A DNA stretch of 64,000 nt from Bdellovibrio sp. ZAP7 (GCA_945874535.1 CAMCGZ010000002.1:1-64000), one strand, 5' to 3'; positions 47,811-57,032 are shown, counted from the stretch's first letter. Translations and numbers: made by a program. The notes: generated from the sequence alone by a model not told the origin.

Positions 47811-48269
47811 GTGATTCTTGAGAAAATTGCCAATCGGAAAGTGGTCACCGTTTCGGGATCTGAGAATTTGAAGGAAGCTTCAAAACTGATGCGTGACCGG
47901 CACGTGGGAAGTCTGGTCGTGGTCAAAAAAGAAGGACTCCGGGAGATCCCGGTAGGAGTGCTCACCGATCGTGACATTGTCGTGTCCACGTGTGCATTCG
48001 GCATCCCTCCGGATGGAGTCCTGGTCCGTGATGTCATGTCCTCCGAGTTTGTTTCGGCGAAGATCAGCGACAGTTTTTATCATGTACTGAACCTGATGAA
48101 GGAGCACGGGATCCACCGGATTCCCCTGGTGGACGGGACGGGCAGCATTTCGGGAATCGTGACCAGTCATGAGTTACTGGCTGTTCTGGCTGATGAGCTC
48201 GAATTGGTGGTCAAAGTTTCTGACCGCCAGCACGAGGTGGAATCCGAACGACGTCCACACTTGCTGTGA
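47811..48269 (+). CDS. Two-CBS-domain protein
   Basis: 152 residues from GTG, with GGAG 7 bases upstream. Two CBS motifs: KVVTVSGSENLKEASKLMRD / GSLVVVKKEG / GVLTDRDIV and DVMSSEFVSAKISDSFYHVL / GIHRIPLVDGTGSISGIVTS. CBS pairs bind adenosyl nucleotides and act as energy sensors. It is seven bases ahead of the baeRF-type gene; both stand behind the structured leader and are probably one operon. Confidence 0.85.
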   Translation: MILEKIANRKVVTVSGSENLKEASKLMRDRHVGSLVVVKKEGLREIPVGVLTDRDIVVSTCAFGIPPDGVLVRDVMSSEFVSAKISDSFYHVLNLMKEHGIHRIPLVDGTGSISGIVTSHELLAVLADELELVVKVSDRQHEVESERRPHLL

Positions 48270-48276
48270 GGATTCC

Positions 48277-48783
48277 ATGAGAACAGGTGCGGGGAACTAT
48301 TTCAGAGATCATACAGTGAAAGAGCGGAAGTCCCGGTGGTTCGTCTTTGCCAACCAGACCGGCGCGGTTTTTTACCGGGATCTCCCGGACCAGCACTTCC
48401 AGTTTGTGGACCGATTGGAGAATCCAGCCGGAAGCCGGATGGAAAGCGATTTCGATTCCGATCGTCCGGGGTCGGGCATGTCGAGTGCGGGTGGCGGGAC
48501 CATCCGGCATTCCCTCGACCGGACCTTCCACCATGCCGAATGGAATGTGGAGCATTTCGCAGGTGCGGTGGCGCGAAGGCTCGAGGAAGCCCTCGGGCAC
48601 CGCGAGTTCACCGAATTGGTCATGGTGGCGGAACCCCGATTCCTAGGGGTGCTCCGTTCGAAGTTGAGCCCGGGCGTGAAGGAACGGGTCCGACACGAAG
48701 TCCATCGCGAGCTGATTCAGGGGTCCGACGAGGAACTCAGGACGGCGGCAATCCGGGCCATCCGGAACTCGAGAAAGCAATAA
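48277..48783 (+). CDS. Host-attachment-protein/baeRF-family protein
   Basis: 168 residues from MRTGAGNYFRDHTVKERKSRW; GAGGATTCC precedes the ATG. Family features: SRWFVFANQTGAVFYRD at the start, an internal HSLDRTFHHAEWNVEHFAGAV helix, and VMVAEPRFLGVLRSKLSPGV with KERVRHEVHRELI. This matches proteins annotated as required for attachment to host cells (Host_attach), structurally related to the release-factor-like baeRF group. Their molecular role is unclear; in several bacteria they are stress-linked, which fits the CBS partner. Confidence 0.75.
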   Translation: MRTGAGNYFRDHTVKERKSRWFVFANQTGAVFYRDLPDQHFQFVDRLENPAGSRMESDFDSDRPGSGMSSAGGGTIRHSLDRTFHHAEWNVEHFAGAVARRLEEALGHREFTELVMVAEPRFLGVLRSKLSPGVKERVRHEVHRELIQGSDEELRTAAIRAIRNSRKQ

Positions 48784-48865
48784 CGCACCCCACTGAAGGG
48801 CATGCAGAAAGCGGTTGAAACTCCGCATCCCTTCAGAGACACTCTCGCCACTGGGGGAATTCAAA

Positions 48866-50281
48866 ATGAAATCATTCACCGTTCTATTGCTCGCCTTCGC
48901 TCTTCTTTCGGGCCGTCCTGTAGAGGCACACACTGCTGGAAACCGTCTGGTTCGGGTTCAACTTTCCGACTACCGCGAGGGGATGAAGCGCATCCAGGGC
49001 CAGTCGATCGATGTGGCCGGTGTGAATCTCGATACCCGCGAGGCCGACTTGCTGGTGAACTCCGCCCAGTCTGAGTGGCTGTCCCGGAACGGCTACCTCT
49101 TCCGCGAAGTCCTGGAAAAGGTCGATTTATCCGCTCCCGATTCCCGTTATCAGAACCCGACCAAGATTGAGTCGGCGATGAAGCAGTATGCGGCCGCCTA
49201 TCCTTCGATCACCAAACTGGTTTCGATCGGGAAGTCGTTACAGGGGCGCGATATCTGGGCGATCCAGATCACCGAGAATGCTTCGAAGGCTTCGGCCTCC
49301 AAGCCACATGTGTTTTTCAACTCCATGCACCACGCCCGTGAGGTGATGACCTCCGAAGTGGGTCTCGATATCATCGATCAGCTCCTTCAGGGGTACGGGA
49401 AGGATCCCCAGATCACCCAATGGCTCCGGAACTATGTGATCGATGTGGTTCCCATGTTCAACGTGGATGGTAACAATCTGGTCTGGACCAGTGATTCCAT
49501 GTGGCGCAAGAATGCCCGTGGCGGGTACGGCGTCGATATCAATCGGAACTACCCTTACGCTTGGAACAGCTGCCGCGGTTCGAGCGGTTCGCGCTGGGCC
49601 CAGGACTTTCGGGGAGACAGTGCCGGATCCGAGCCCGAAACCCAGGTCATGATGAATTTTGTTTCGAGCATCCGTCCTGTGTTTTCGATCTCCTACCATT
49701 CTTACAGCGAAATCGTGATCTATCCCTACGGGTGTGACGGTCAAAAGACCGAGACCCATGAGGTCGTCGAAAAAATCGGAAAAGAACTGGCCACCAAACT
49801 CGTGAAGGATGACGGTCGTGGGACTTACCGCGCCGGTACCGCACCTGAGCTTCTCTACTCGGTGGATGGCGGGGACATCGACTGGCACTATGCTGTGGCC
49901 GGTGTGATTCCTTACGTGATCGAGGTCAATTCGACTTCCCAGGGTTTCCAGCCTTCTTATGCCCAGTGGCGGGATAAGACGGTGGCGGGTCAGCGTGCCG
50001 GTTGGAAGTACCTCCTTTCTCGAATGGACGGCGCGTCTGTTTACGGGCAGGTCCGTGGACCGAGTGGGATGGGCGTGCAAAATGCCATTCTCGAAGTGCG
50101 TTCCGTAGGGGGTACCTTCAAACAAAAGGTCCGCCCTGCAGCAGAGGGTTTCTTCACGGTCATTCTGAACCCGGGTCAATACGAGATCAGTGTAGAAGCT
50201 TCGGGCTTGAAGCGCTCGAGCAAGGTCGTGACTGTGGGAGAATCGCGTCTCCGTACCGACCTGTCTCTCTCGAACCTTTAA
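48866..50281 (+). CDS. Zinc carboxypeptidase (family M14), exported
   Basis: 471 residues from MKSFTVLLLAFALLSGRPVEA (signal peptide). A pro-region leads to the catalytic domain starting near YQNPTKIESAMKQYAAAYPS. Zinc ligands: HHAREVMTSE (H-x2-E), and His in ISYHSYSEIVIYPYG; catalytic Glu in PYVIEVNSTSQ; VDINRNYPYAW is the conserved substrate segment. A C-terminal beta domain (VYGQVRGPSGMGVQNAILEV) resembles a carboxypeptidase regulatory domain. It would trim peptides outside the cytoplasm. Ends overlapping DUF2288 by 4 bases. Confidence 0.9.
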   Translation: MKSFTVLLLAFALLSGRPVEAHTAGNRLVRVQLSDYREGMKRIQGQSIDVAGVNLDTREADLLVNSAQSEWLSRNGYLFREVLEKVDLSAPDSRYQNPTKIESAMKQYAAAYPSITKLVSIGKSLQGRDIWAIQITENASKASASKPHVFFNSMHHAREVMTSEVGLDIIDQLLQGYGKDPQITQWLRNYVIDVVPMFNVDGNNLVWTSDSMWRKNARGGYGVDINRNYPYAWNSCRGSSGSRWAQDFRGDSAGSEPETQVMMNFVSSIRPVFSISYHSYSEIVIYPYGCDGQKTETHEVVEKIGKELATKLVKDDGRGTYRAGTAPELLYSVDGGDIDWHYAVAGVIPYVIEVNSTSQGFQPSYAQWRDKTVAGQRAGWKYLLSRMDGASVYGQVRGPSGMGVQNAILEVRSVGGTFKQKVRPAAEGFFTVILNPGQYEISVEASGLKRSSKVVTVGESRLRTDLSLSNL

Positions 50282-50592
50282 TTTCCGAACTTTTGTATCA
50301 GGACAAAGGGATGGACTACCACGCACAGGAATGTGCGCTCGGGGGTCTTCTCCCAGTCTGAAAGCATCGCTAGATCGGGCTTGGTGACCTCACCGGACTC
50401 GATCCATGCTTTTACCCGGCCTTCTTCGTTCCTTGCCACGGCTAGAGCGACCTCAATCAGCTCGAGTGTCGTAGCCACCACGATGACCGAATCTTTGGTC
50501 ATCTGCTTGCGGATGAGGGACCACTCGGCCGGGCCGAGGGACTTCTCGAGTTCAGCCAGAAGGGAATCGGATTCAGGTTCTTTGGTGGCCAT
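50278..50592 (-). CDS. DUF2288-family protein
   Basis: 104 residues, small and cytoplasmic. Matches the DUF2288 pattern: LEKSLGPAEWSLIRKQM, DSVIVVATTLELIEVALAVA, VKAWIESGEVTKPDLAMLSDW and FLCVVVHPFVLIQ at the end. Function unknown. Its start lies 20 bases inside the 3' end of the sensor kinase gene, so the two are translated together. Confidence 0.8.
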   Translation of the reverse strand: MATKEPESDSLLAELEKSLGPAEWSLIRKQMTKDSVIVVATTLELIEVALAVARNEEGRVKAWIESGEVTKPDLAMLSDWEKTPERTFLCVVVHPFVLIQKFGN

Positions 50593-52189
50593 GGCGTTTT
50601 GGCAAGGTCACCACGAAGGTGGTGTTGGGCTGGGTCCGGTCGAGCTGGAAATCCCCTTGATGGGACTTCACGATCCCGAGTGAAATGCTGAGCCCGAGCC
50701 CGGTGCCCTTGCCGACCTCCTTGGTGGTGAAGAAGGGCTCGAGAATTTTTTTCGCAACATCAGCCGGAATTCCTTTTCCGGAATCGGAGACCCGGATCTC
50801 CACGCGTTCCCCGATGTCCTGAACCGACACCCGGACCCACTTCTCTTCGAGTTCTTGAACGGCATCAAAAGCATTGTTCAGAAGGTTCAGGATGACTTGG
50901 GAAATCTGAGTGGACTGGCACTCGATCATCAGTCCGGCCGGTGCCGGATCAATCCTGAGCTCGGTTCCGTAACTGCGAAAGCGGGAATGGCAAAAGCTCA
51001 CCGTATCTTCGAGGATGTCCTGAATGCCTTTCCTCTCGTAGGAGTCCCGATTTCCGTCTCTGGAGAAAATCTGGAGACCCTTCACAATCCGGGCAATCCG
51101 GTTCGAGGTCTGCTCGATCACCTCGACACCTTTCAGTACGGCATCCAAAGCTGGTCGGTCCTTCGCAAGCATGAGTTTCAGGTGCTGGGCTTTTCCAAGG
51201 ATGATCGTCAGAGGATTATTGATCTCATGGGCGATTCCCGCGGACATCTCCCCCAGGCTCGACATTTTTGAAATGTGAAGCATCTGGATCTCTTTTTCAC
51301 GGACCTCGGTCACATCCCAATTCGCACCGACCAGGCGTTCGACCGATCCATCCGGAGCAAAAGTGCAACGTGCACTCGCTGCGATCCGTTTCACTATTCC
51401 CCCGGGGGTCACTACTCTGAATTCGGCTTTGAAGTCCTTGCGGAGACGGATGGCTTCGGAAAGCTCATTTTGAACCCTGCCCACATCGTCAGGGTAGAGG
51501 GTTTTTTCGAACGCCTCATAGGCTCCGCTGAATTCGCCTTTCGGGATTTCGTAAAGGTCGTACATGTACTCATCCCAGATCAGGACGTTTTTCTTCAGGT
51601 CCCAGTCCCAGATCCCGAATTTGAGCGAGCGGATGGCCTGATCCAGACGCTCCCGGTTCTTATCCAGCGCCTTCATGTGCACGATATTCTCGTAGGTGAT
51701 GGAAACGATCCTGCAGACGAACTCGAGGTAGGCACGGTGATCGGTATTGAAAGCGTTTTCTTTGTCCGACACGACCCCGATCGTGCCCACGCACTCTCCT
51801 TGAAACAGGATCGGACAATAAAGTCGGGAGGAGAGATGGAGCCGTTTCTGGTACTCCATTTGTGGCTCCGGATCATTGCCGCTCATCCAGGTGGTCTTGT
51901 TCCGGATCACCCAGCCCGGATGCCGGTCCATGGCAGTGGCTTCGGCCGCCGCACGCTCTTGAGGAGAAAGCCCCTCGGCATGAATCAAATCGAGAGCGCC
52001 TGTCTCCTGATTGATAAAGTAGAATCCATTTGACCTGAATTCGAGGTTTTTACGCAGAACATCCAAAATCGCACGCCCGAGATCATCCAGACTGGTCGTC
52101 TCGATGATCTGACTCAGCAAGGGAGAGAGCTGCTCGAGGGTCTGGGCCAGGGCCCCTGCGGGCAGGTGTGGATTGGAGAATGAGCTCAT
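50573..52189 (-). CDS. Soluble hybrid-free sensor histidine kinase (GAF-PAS-HisKA-HATPase)
   Basis: 538 residues from MSSFSNPHLPAGALAQTLEQ; the ATG overlaps the stop of the GlcG-like gene. No membrane span. Domains in order: GAF (about 30-195; YCPILFQGECVGTIGVVSD), PAS/PAC (about 205-325; FGIWDWDLKKNVLIWDEYMY and AEFRVVTPGGIVKRIAASAR), HisKA with phosphosite in SAGIAHEINNPLTIIL, and HATPase with LNLLNNAFDAVQELEE, DSGKGIP and FFTTKEVGKGTGLGLSIS. No response regulator is adjacent, so the partner is unknown. Confidence 0.9.
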   Translation of the reverse strand: MSSFSNPHLPAGALAQTLEQLSPLLSQIIETTSLDDLGRAILDVLRKNLEFRSNGFYFINQETGALDLIHAEGLSPQERAAAEATAMDRHPGWVIRNKTTWMSGNDPEPQMEYQKRLHLSSRLYCPILFQGECVGTIGVVSDKENAFNTDHRAYLEFVCRIVSITYENIVHMKALDKNRERLDQAIRSLKFGIWDWDLKKNVLIWDEYMYDLYEIPKGEFSGAYEAFEKTLYPDDVGRVQNELSEAIRLRKDFKAEFRVVTPGGIVKRIAASARCTFAPDGSVERLVGANWDVTEVREKEIQMLHISKMSSLGEMSAGIAHEINNPLTIILGKAQHLKLMLAKDRPALDAVLKGVEVIEQTSNRIARIVKGLQIFSRDGNRDSYERKGIQDILEDTVSFCHSRFRSYGTELRIDPAPAGLMIECQSTQISQVILNLLNNAFDAVQELEEKWVRVSVQDIGERVEIRVSDSGKGIPADVAKKILEPFFTTKEVGKGTGLGLSISLGIVKSHQGDFQLDRTQPNTTFVVTLPKRHGHQRT

Positions 52190-52632
52190 GCGCCGAATTC
52201 GTGATCCAACTTTTGAAGGGCTTCCAGGGCCGCTTTCACGCACTTTTCATCCTGGGCATAATGTCCACCACTCACTCCGATGGCACCGATCAGGGTACCC
52301 TTGGCCTTGAGGGGCGAGCCTCCGCCAAGGAGGATGAAGTCCGGTAGGTGTTGTGCACCTTGGAGAAGGATCGGATCGTCTTTGATGAACTGGTACCAGG
52401 TGTCGCCCGTAGGAAGCCCGAAGCCCATTGCAGTCTTGGCCTTCTTGATCGAGCCCTCGAGGCTCACATGGGCTGCATCATCCATCGAGGCGAAGGCCCG
52501 GAGACGGCCAGCATGGTCCAGAACAGCAACCGAGATCCTCATGCCGGTTTCTGCCGCATGGGCTATCGCTTGATCCACCAGAAACCGGGCAGCATCGAGT
52601 GTCAGGACAGGACGGGAGGTGTTCGATTTCAT
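52186..52632 (-). CDS. GlcG/HbpS-family protein
   Basis: 148 residues from MKSNTSRPVLTLDAARFLVD; GGAGACCCCG precedes the ATG, and a longer frame upstream lies within the next gene. Family features: VAVLDHAGRLRAFASMDDAA, TAMGFGLPTG, LLGGGSPLKAKGTLIGAIGVSGG. Related proteins bind haem or small molecules (HbpS in Streptomyces modulates a sensor kinase). Its coupling to the downstream sensor kinase invites the same idea: an input module for that kinase. Confidence 0.8.
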   Translation of the reverse strand: MKSNTSRPVLTLDAARFLVDQAIAHAAETGMRISVAVLDHAGRLRAFASMDDAAHVSLEGSIKKAKTAMGFGLPTGDTWYQFIKDDPILLQGAQHLPDFILLGGGSPLKAKGTLIGAIGVSGGHYAQDEKCVKAALEALQKLDHEFGA

Positions 52633-52655
52633 CGGGGTCTCCATGGAACAGGGGT

Positions 52656-54020
52656 TTAGAGCAGGGATTGAAGCATCTCTGGATGCAGTTTTTGATGAAT
52701 CTCGTGCGAATCCCTGACAGGGAGAGTGCTTTCGAAATTCCGTGTGCCGTAAGTGTAGCGTTTGAAGTCTTCTACGAAGGAGGACTGATAGTACTCGCCC
52801 ATCCACCCGATGAATTCCTCGATGTGGAAGGGACGGAAAACCCGTGTCGCAATCAAATGGCGCATGAATGGCTTCAGGCCGCCTTTGGAGCGAGTCTTGC
52901 CGTCGAGGTAGCTCATGAAGCGTTCACCGAAGGAATAGGCGGCACGGTCGGTGGAGCGGGTGTAGTAAGGGTGGGAGGACATTCCGGTGCTGCCGGAAAG
53001 GCTACCGATGGCCTGGTAGCCGTCATCGCGCCAGGAGGCAAGGGCCTCATCGACCCAACCGGCATTTCCGTTTGCAGGCATCATTCCCCGAGCAAAGTAA
53101 GAATGAAACAATTCGTGTCCCACGGCCGAAAAGTCAGTCATGGTCGCTCCACAGTATTCCATTCCGCCTGCACCGGCCAAATACACGGTGATGGAGGGAT
53201 GAGGGAAGGGACCGTAATCGCGCTCGAGCTCGGCAATCACCGAGGTGACCCGGTCTTTCAGACGATCGAGCGATGACGAGAAGACGCCACCGTTCGTATA
53301 CAGCACCACCGGCAATTCGCGGCCGTCAATCGAACGGAGGCCGAAACGGAGCTCCGGATACAGCCCTTTCGGAGCCGTGTGGAAAAAGATGCTCGAAGAG
53401 GTGAAGTGCGAAGGGTAACGGATTTCGTAGGTGGTGGAGTCGTAGCGGTGGACGGTTCCGTTGGTGTAGATCGCTTGTTCCGCCTGGAGGCCTTTGAATC
53501 GGAGGATCAGGGTCATTTTCACCTGGTCGAATTCAAGGTTGGCAGGGAGGTAGCGTTCGAGAAAGCGACGGTCTTCCAGGTCGGAGGTCCAGAAGGCGCT
53601 CTTCACTCCGTCCTGGCGGAACTCAACCAGATCCGTCAGAGGAAGAGTCACATCCAGCTGGTGGACTCCCGGTTGGGTGGGGCGGTCGATGACTCTGATG
53701 GAGCTTTCCTGGTTCGGGGTACGGGTCAGTGTCGCGCTGACTGCTTGTCCGTCCAATGAAAGGGTGGTGGGGTCTTTCACCGAATCGAATACCGGATACC
53801 CGGATTCAATGGTCAGGAACCGGATCTGGGCCTTGACCAGCGCTTGTTTGGCGCCGAAATCATAGGTGACCTCGTAAAGGGCTTCTTCAAAATCCGCAAA
53901 AACCGCTTTCGAATCGCGGTAGGGAAAGGGTTTGGGAAGGTGCTTCAAGTCCTGATCGGAAGCATGGGCACCGGCAGCAAGGCTGGACAGGGTCAGCAAC
54001 GCAAGAATGATGAAACGCAT
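52656..54020 (-). CDS. M1-like gluzincin peptidase, exported
   Basis: 454 residues from MRFIILALLTLSSLAAGAHA (signal peptide); AAAGGGGGATCC precedes the ATG. Beta-rich N-terminal domain (residues about 40-220), then GGMEYCGATMTD, the GxMEN-like substrate element in changed form (GGMEY), and VGHELFHSYFARGMMPANGN with the HExxH zinc motif and downstream WVDEALASW giving the third ligand Glu. Resembles a glycyl-aminopeptidase/M61-like architecture. Gene is 23 bases upstream of the GlcG-like gene, same strand. Confidence 0.8.
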   Translation of the reverse strand: MRFIILALLTLSSLAAGAHASDQDLKHLPKPFPYRDSKAVFADFEEALYEVTYDFGAKQALVKAQIRFLTIESGYPVFDSVKDPTTLSLDGQAVSATLTRTPNQESSIRVIDRPTQPGVHQLDVTLPLTDLVEFRQDGVKSAFWTSDLEDRRFLERYLPANLEFDQVKMTLILRFKGLQAEQAIYTNGTVHRYDSTTYEIRYPSHFTSSSIFFHTAPKGLYPELRFGLRSIDGRELPVVLYTNGGVFSSSLDRLKDRVTSVIAELERDYGPFPHPSITVYLAGAGGMEYCGATMTDFSAVGHELFHSYFARGMMPANGNAGWVDEALASWRDDGYQAIGSLSGSTGMSSHPYYTRSTDRAAYSFGERFMSYLDGKTRSKGGLKPFMRHLIATRVFRPFHIEEFIGWMGEYYQSSFVEDFKRYTYGTRNFESTLPVRDSHEIHQKLHPEMLQSLL

Positions 54021-54078
54021 GGATCCCCCTTTAGGTCGGTTCAATCCTGCTCATCAGACCAAAGGAAGACCTGACTGT

Positions 54079-54279
54079 CTAGCTGTTTTGAGGGGGGGAA
54101 TCGTCGTCAGACTTCTTTTTTTCAGCGATTCGATCCTGGGACTCGATCCCATTGAAGGAGTCTTTGAAGTTTTTGATCGACTGACCGAGAGAGCGCCCCA
54201 GATCGGGTAGCCGCTTTGGTCCGAAAATCAACAATACGACCCCGATGATCAGCAGGTGCTCGAATGATATTCCAAACAT
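54079..54279 (-). CDS. tatA: Twin-arginine translocase subunit TatA
   Basis: 66 residues. Single N-terminal span ISFEHLLIIGVVLLIFG, hinge FGPKRLPDLGRSLGQSIKNF and amphipathic helix, then a charged tail (AEKKKSDDDSPPQ). This is the pore-forming TatA/TatE type. GGGAGAGACCC precedes the ATG. No tatB or tatC is in the window; tatA alone is common in this kind of genome. Confidence 0.92.
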   Translation of the reverse strand: MFGISFEHLLIIGVVLLIFGPKRLPDLGRSLGQSIKNFKDSFNGIESQDRIAEKKKSDDDSPPQNS

Positions 54280-54315
54280 GGGTCTCTCCCTCTTAGATTC
54301 AGTTTATCACGGAAT

Positions 54316-55647
54316 TCACTGACCGGCCACTTGGAGTCCGGTGAACCGGATTTCGGGAGCGAAGAACCCTCTTCCCGTGGTCGGTAGCAGGGTCTGACCC
54401 ACTCCCGATACATTCCGGATCAGATCGAAAAAGTTTCCGGAGAGGGTGATGCCCTTCACTCCCTGGATGACTTTGCCGTCACGCAGAAGCTCGCCGCTCG
54501 CTGCAAGGGAGAAGGCGCCCGATGAGGCATTGACCCCGGCGTGCAAGCCGTCCAGAGCGAAAATTCTGAGAACGGTTCCGGCAGTCAAACGATCCGAAGG
54601 GGTGGTTCCGGGATCGATCACCAATTGGGTCAGGCCTGTACCGAGTTGCCCTTTGGGACTCCGGCTGGCGTGGCCTGTGGACTTGACCCCGAAATGGCGG
54701 GCTGTTGCCGAATTGTGATAAAGAGAAACGAGTCGACCGTGCTCGATCAGAGTGAGGTCGGTTTTGGGCGCACCTTCCGCATCGGTCAGAATGTGATAAA
54801 AACCGTCTGAGTATCGGGGAAGATCCCGAAGCGTCAGTTCCGGGTGGGCGATGATCTCGCCCAGTGAATTCCCGAAACGGCTGTAGCCGTCCTTGACTGC
54901 TTTACCAGAGAACAAGCCGGTGAAGCAGCTGAAGAGCCCTTGGAAGCAATCCGGTTCGAAGATCACATCGTACTTGCCGGTCGGAACCGGTCGGGCCTCG
55001 AGCAATGTTCCCGTAAACTGCAGGGTCTCTTGGATGGCGGTCTCCGGAGAAAGCTCCCCGAAGGTTCTCGCGCTGTTGCTCCGGTAGAACAAGGCTTGTT
55101 TGTCGCCGTCTTTCAGAAGCGCCGAGGTGTAGCAATTGAAAGATTTTTCCCGTTCATAAACCCGGAGCCCCAGGTGGTTTCCATAAAAAGAGTGTGACTC
55201 TCCTTCAGAGTAGCCATTGTACGGCACAGCCTGGGTACGGAGATCCCTCCGTTTGATTTCATCTTCAAGACGGAGGGTGAGTTTGATTTTCTCATCCAGC
55301 GGAGTCGAATCTTCACGGTAGGTCTTGGTGTTGTTGTCGATCACCGCCGCTCCGCCCAGGGTGATGCTTTGGTTTTCGTCAGGTTCGACCGCATCGGTGA
55401 GCCGGATGGCGCTCTCCACCATGGAGCGGAGTGAATCTGTCGAAAGATCTTCCGAAAAACTGATGCCCACCCGGTGGTCCCGGATCACCCGAACGCCAAT
55501 CAAACGGGATGAGGTGACCTTGTAAGTCTCGATCCGTCCTTGTTGTGCCGAGAGCGAAAGGGCGTTTCCTTCATTGAGAATCACGTCAGATTCATCGGCC
55601 CCGAGTTTTTTGGCCCAATCGAGAGTGGTTTCAATTTCAGGCCTCAT
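54316..55647 (-). CDS. pmbA: TldE/PmbA metalloprotease-complex subunit
   Basis: 443 residues. MRPEIETTLDWAKKLGADES opens the protein; the ATG overlaps the stop of tldD (ATGA) and GGGAGGTGCGAA is the ribosome site. It lacks the HExxxH of TldD, as is normal for the PmbA partner. GLFSCFTGLFSGKAVKDGYS and HASRSPKGQLGTGLTQL are conserved regions. With TldD it forms a heterodimeric protease that processes ribosomally made peptides and unfolded substrates. Confidence 0.9.
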   Translation of the reverse strand: MRPEIETTLDWAKKLGADESDVILNEGNALSLSAQQGRIETYKVTSSRLIGVRVIRDHRVGISFSEDLSTDSLRSMVESAIRLTDAVEPDENQSITLGGAAVIDNNTKTYREDSTPLDEKIKLTLRLEDEIKRRDLRTQAVPYNGYSEGESHSFYGNHLGLRVYEREKSFNCYTSALLKDGDKQALFYRSNSARTFGELSPETAIQETLQFTGTLLEARPVPTGKYDVIFEPDCFQGLFSCFTGLFSGKAVKDGYSRFGNSLGEIIAHPELTLRDLPRYSDGFYHILTDAEGAPKTDLTLIEHGRLVSLYHNSATARHFGVKSTGHASRSPKGQLGTGLTQLVIDPGTTPSDRLTAGTVLRIFALDGLHAGVNASSGAFSLAASGELLRDGKVIQGVKGITLSGNFFDLIRNVSGVGQTLLPTTGRGFFAPEIRFTGLQVAGQ

Positions 55648-57026
55648 TTCGCACCTCCCACCAGAATCTCGTCCACCTTGAGCGCGGGCTGTCCGACACT
55701 CGCAGGGATACTTCCACTCACAGAACCGCACATGCCAGCCATGATCTCGAAGTTATCCGCCACCATCGAGATTTGCTTCAAAGTCTCGGGACCGGTGCCG
55801 ATCAGGGTCGCGCCTTTCACGGGGCGCGAGATCTTTCCGTTTTCGATCAGGTAGCCCTCTTGAACCGAGAAGTTGAATTCACCGGTTCCGGTCTTGACCG
55901 ACCCGCCCCCCATCGAACGCGCATAAAGCCCGCGATCGATGCTCGCAATCAATTCTTCAAAGCGATGAGGACCGGGTTCAATAAAGGTGTTTCGCATCCT
56001 CGAAGCTGGAGCGTAGCGGTAACTTTGCCTCCGGGCGGATCCGGTGCGGGGATGCCCGGTTTTGAGGTTTCCTACGTAGTCGGCCATGAAGTTTTCGAGA
56101 CGGCCGTTTTTGATCAACTGGGTCCGCTGGGTGGGCATTCCCTCGTCGTCGATCGAGAGGGTTCCCCAGGCGCCCGGGATGGTTCCGTCATCGACGGCAT
56201 TCACAGCCGGGTGAGCGATCAATTCGCCTTTTTTATCCCAGAAAACCGAGGCTTTTTTCTCGACCGAGGTCGTCTCCAGTAAGTGGCCGCAGGCCTCATG
56301 GAAAATGACTCCTCCGAACGCGTGATCGATCACCACGGGCATGGTTCCGGCGGGACAGGGTTCGGCGTGGAGGGAGGTCACAGATCGACGGGCGATTTCA
56401 TTTGCGATGAAGGCCGGGTCGAGGCTTTCGGCATATTCCCAACCCATGGCCGCACCGGGCCCGTAAAAAGCCGAATCCTTCTGGTCTCCGTCCGTGGCAA
56501 CAGCCTCCGATCCGATCCGGGTGTAGAGCCTGAGATCGGTGGCATGGAGGCCGTGTGAATTGAACAGTTCGATTTCCTGATGCCGCTCAAGAGAATGGGC
56601 CGATACCTGGGAGATTTCGCGGCTCTGTTTCCGGGTCAGCTCGTCGATCTTCCGGAGCAGGCGGATTCTCGCTTCGAGATCGGATCCGATCGCAGAGGGA
56701 GTGAGTGAACGACGGGAGGCTGCTTCCGATCGAAAGGCGATCGGAGCGGCGTGGGCGGGAGCCCGCTGGTCCGGTGCGCAGAGTAAGCGGATGACCCGGA
56801 TCAGTTCGTCTTCATCCGGCGAATTGGTATACCCGTAAAGGACTTTGGTCCCGAAGAGGACCCGGAGGCCAATTCCGAAATCGATTCCGTCAGTAATTTG
56901 ATCCACCTTGCTCGATTTCAGGTTCACCGAGAGGGTTCGATTCCGCTCGACGAACAGATCCGCGAAGTCGGCACCGAGGGAAAGGGCGCAATCGATCACT
57001 TTTTTTGCAGTCACTTCATTCAGCAT
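55644..57026 (-). CDS. tldD: TldD metalloprotease subunit
   Basis: 460 residues from MLNEVTAKKVIDCALSLGAD. The frame is open much further upstream, but the real start is set by similarity and by TATACT placed 6 bases before the ATG. Zinc site GGVIFHEACGHLLETTSV (HExxxH) and NGRLENFMADYVGNLKTGHP are typical; AGMCGSVSGSIPASVGQPAL near the end carries a ligand Cys. No ribosome site is seen, so the tldD-pmbA mRNA is probably leaderless. Confidence 0.93.
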   Translation of the reverse strand: MLNEVTAKKVIDCALSLGADFADLFVERNRTLSVNLKSSKVDQITDGIDFGIGLRVLFGTKVLYGYTNSPDEDELIRVIRLLCAPDQRAPAHAAPIAFRSEAASRRSLTPSAIGSDLEARIRLLRKIDELTRKQSREISQVSAHSLERHQEIELFNSHGLHATDLRLYTRIGSEAVATDGDQKDSAFYGPGAAMGWEYAESLDPAFIANEIARRSVTSLHAEPCPAGTMPVVIDHAFGGVIFHEACGHLLETTSVEKKASVFWDKKGELIAHPAVNAVDDGTIPGAWGTLSIDDEGMPTQRTQLIKNGRLENFMADYVGNLKTGHPRTGSARRQSYRYAPASRMRNTFIEPGPHRFEELIASIDRGLYARSMGGGSVKTGTGEFNFSVQEGYLIENGKISRPVKGATLIGTGPETLKQISMVADNFEIMAGMCGSVSGSIPASVGQPALKVDEILVGGAK

Positions 57027-57032
57027 GGAGAA

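Noticed and set aside
47570-48037. 155-codon minus-strand frame in the CBS leader region
   Set aside because: It overlaps the CBS gene antisense and has a Ser/Thr/Arg-rich shadow composition.
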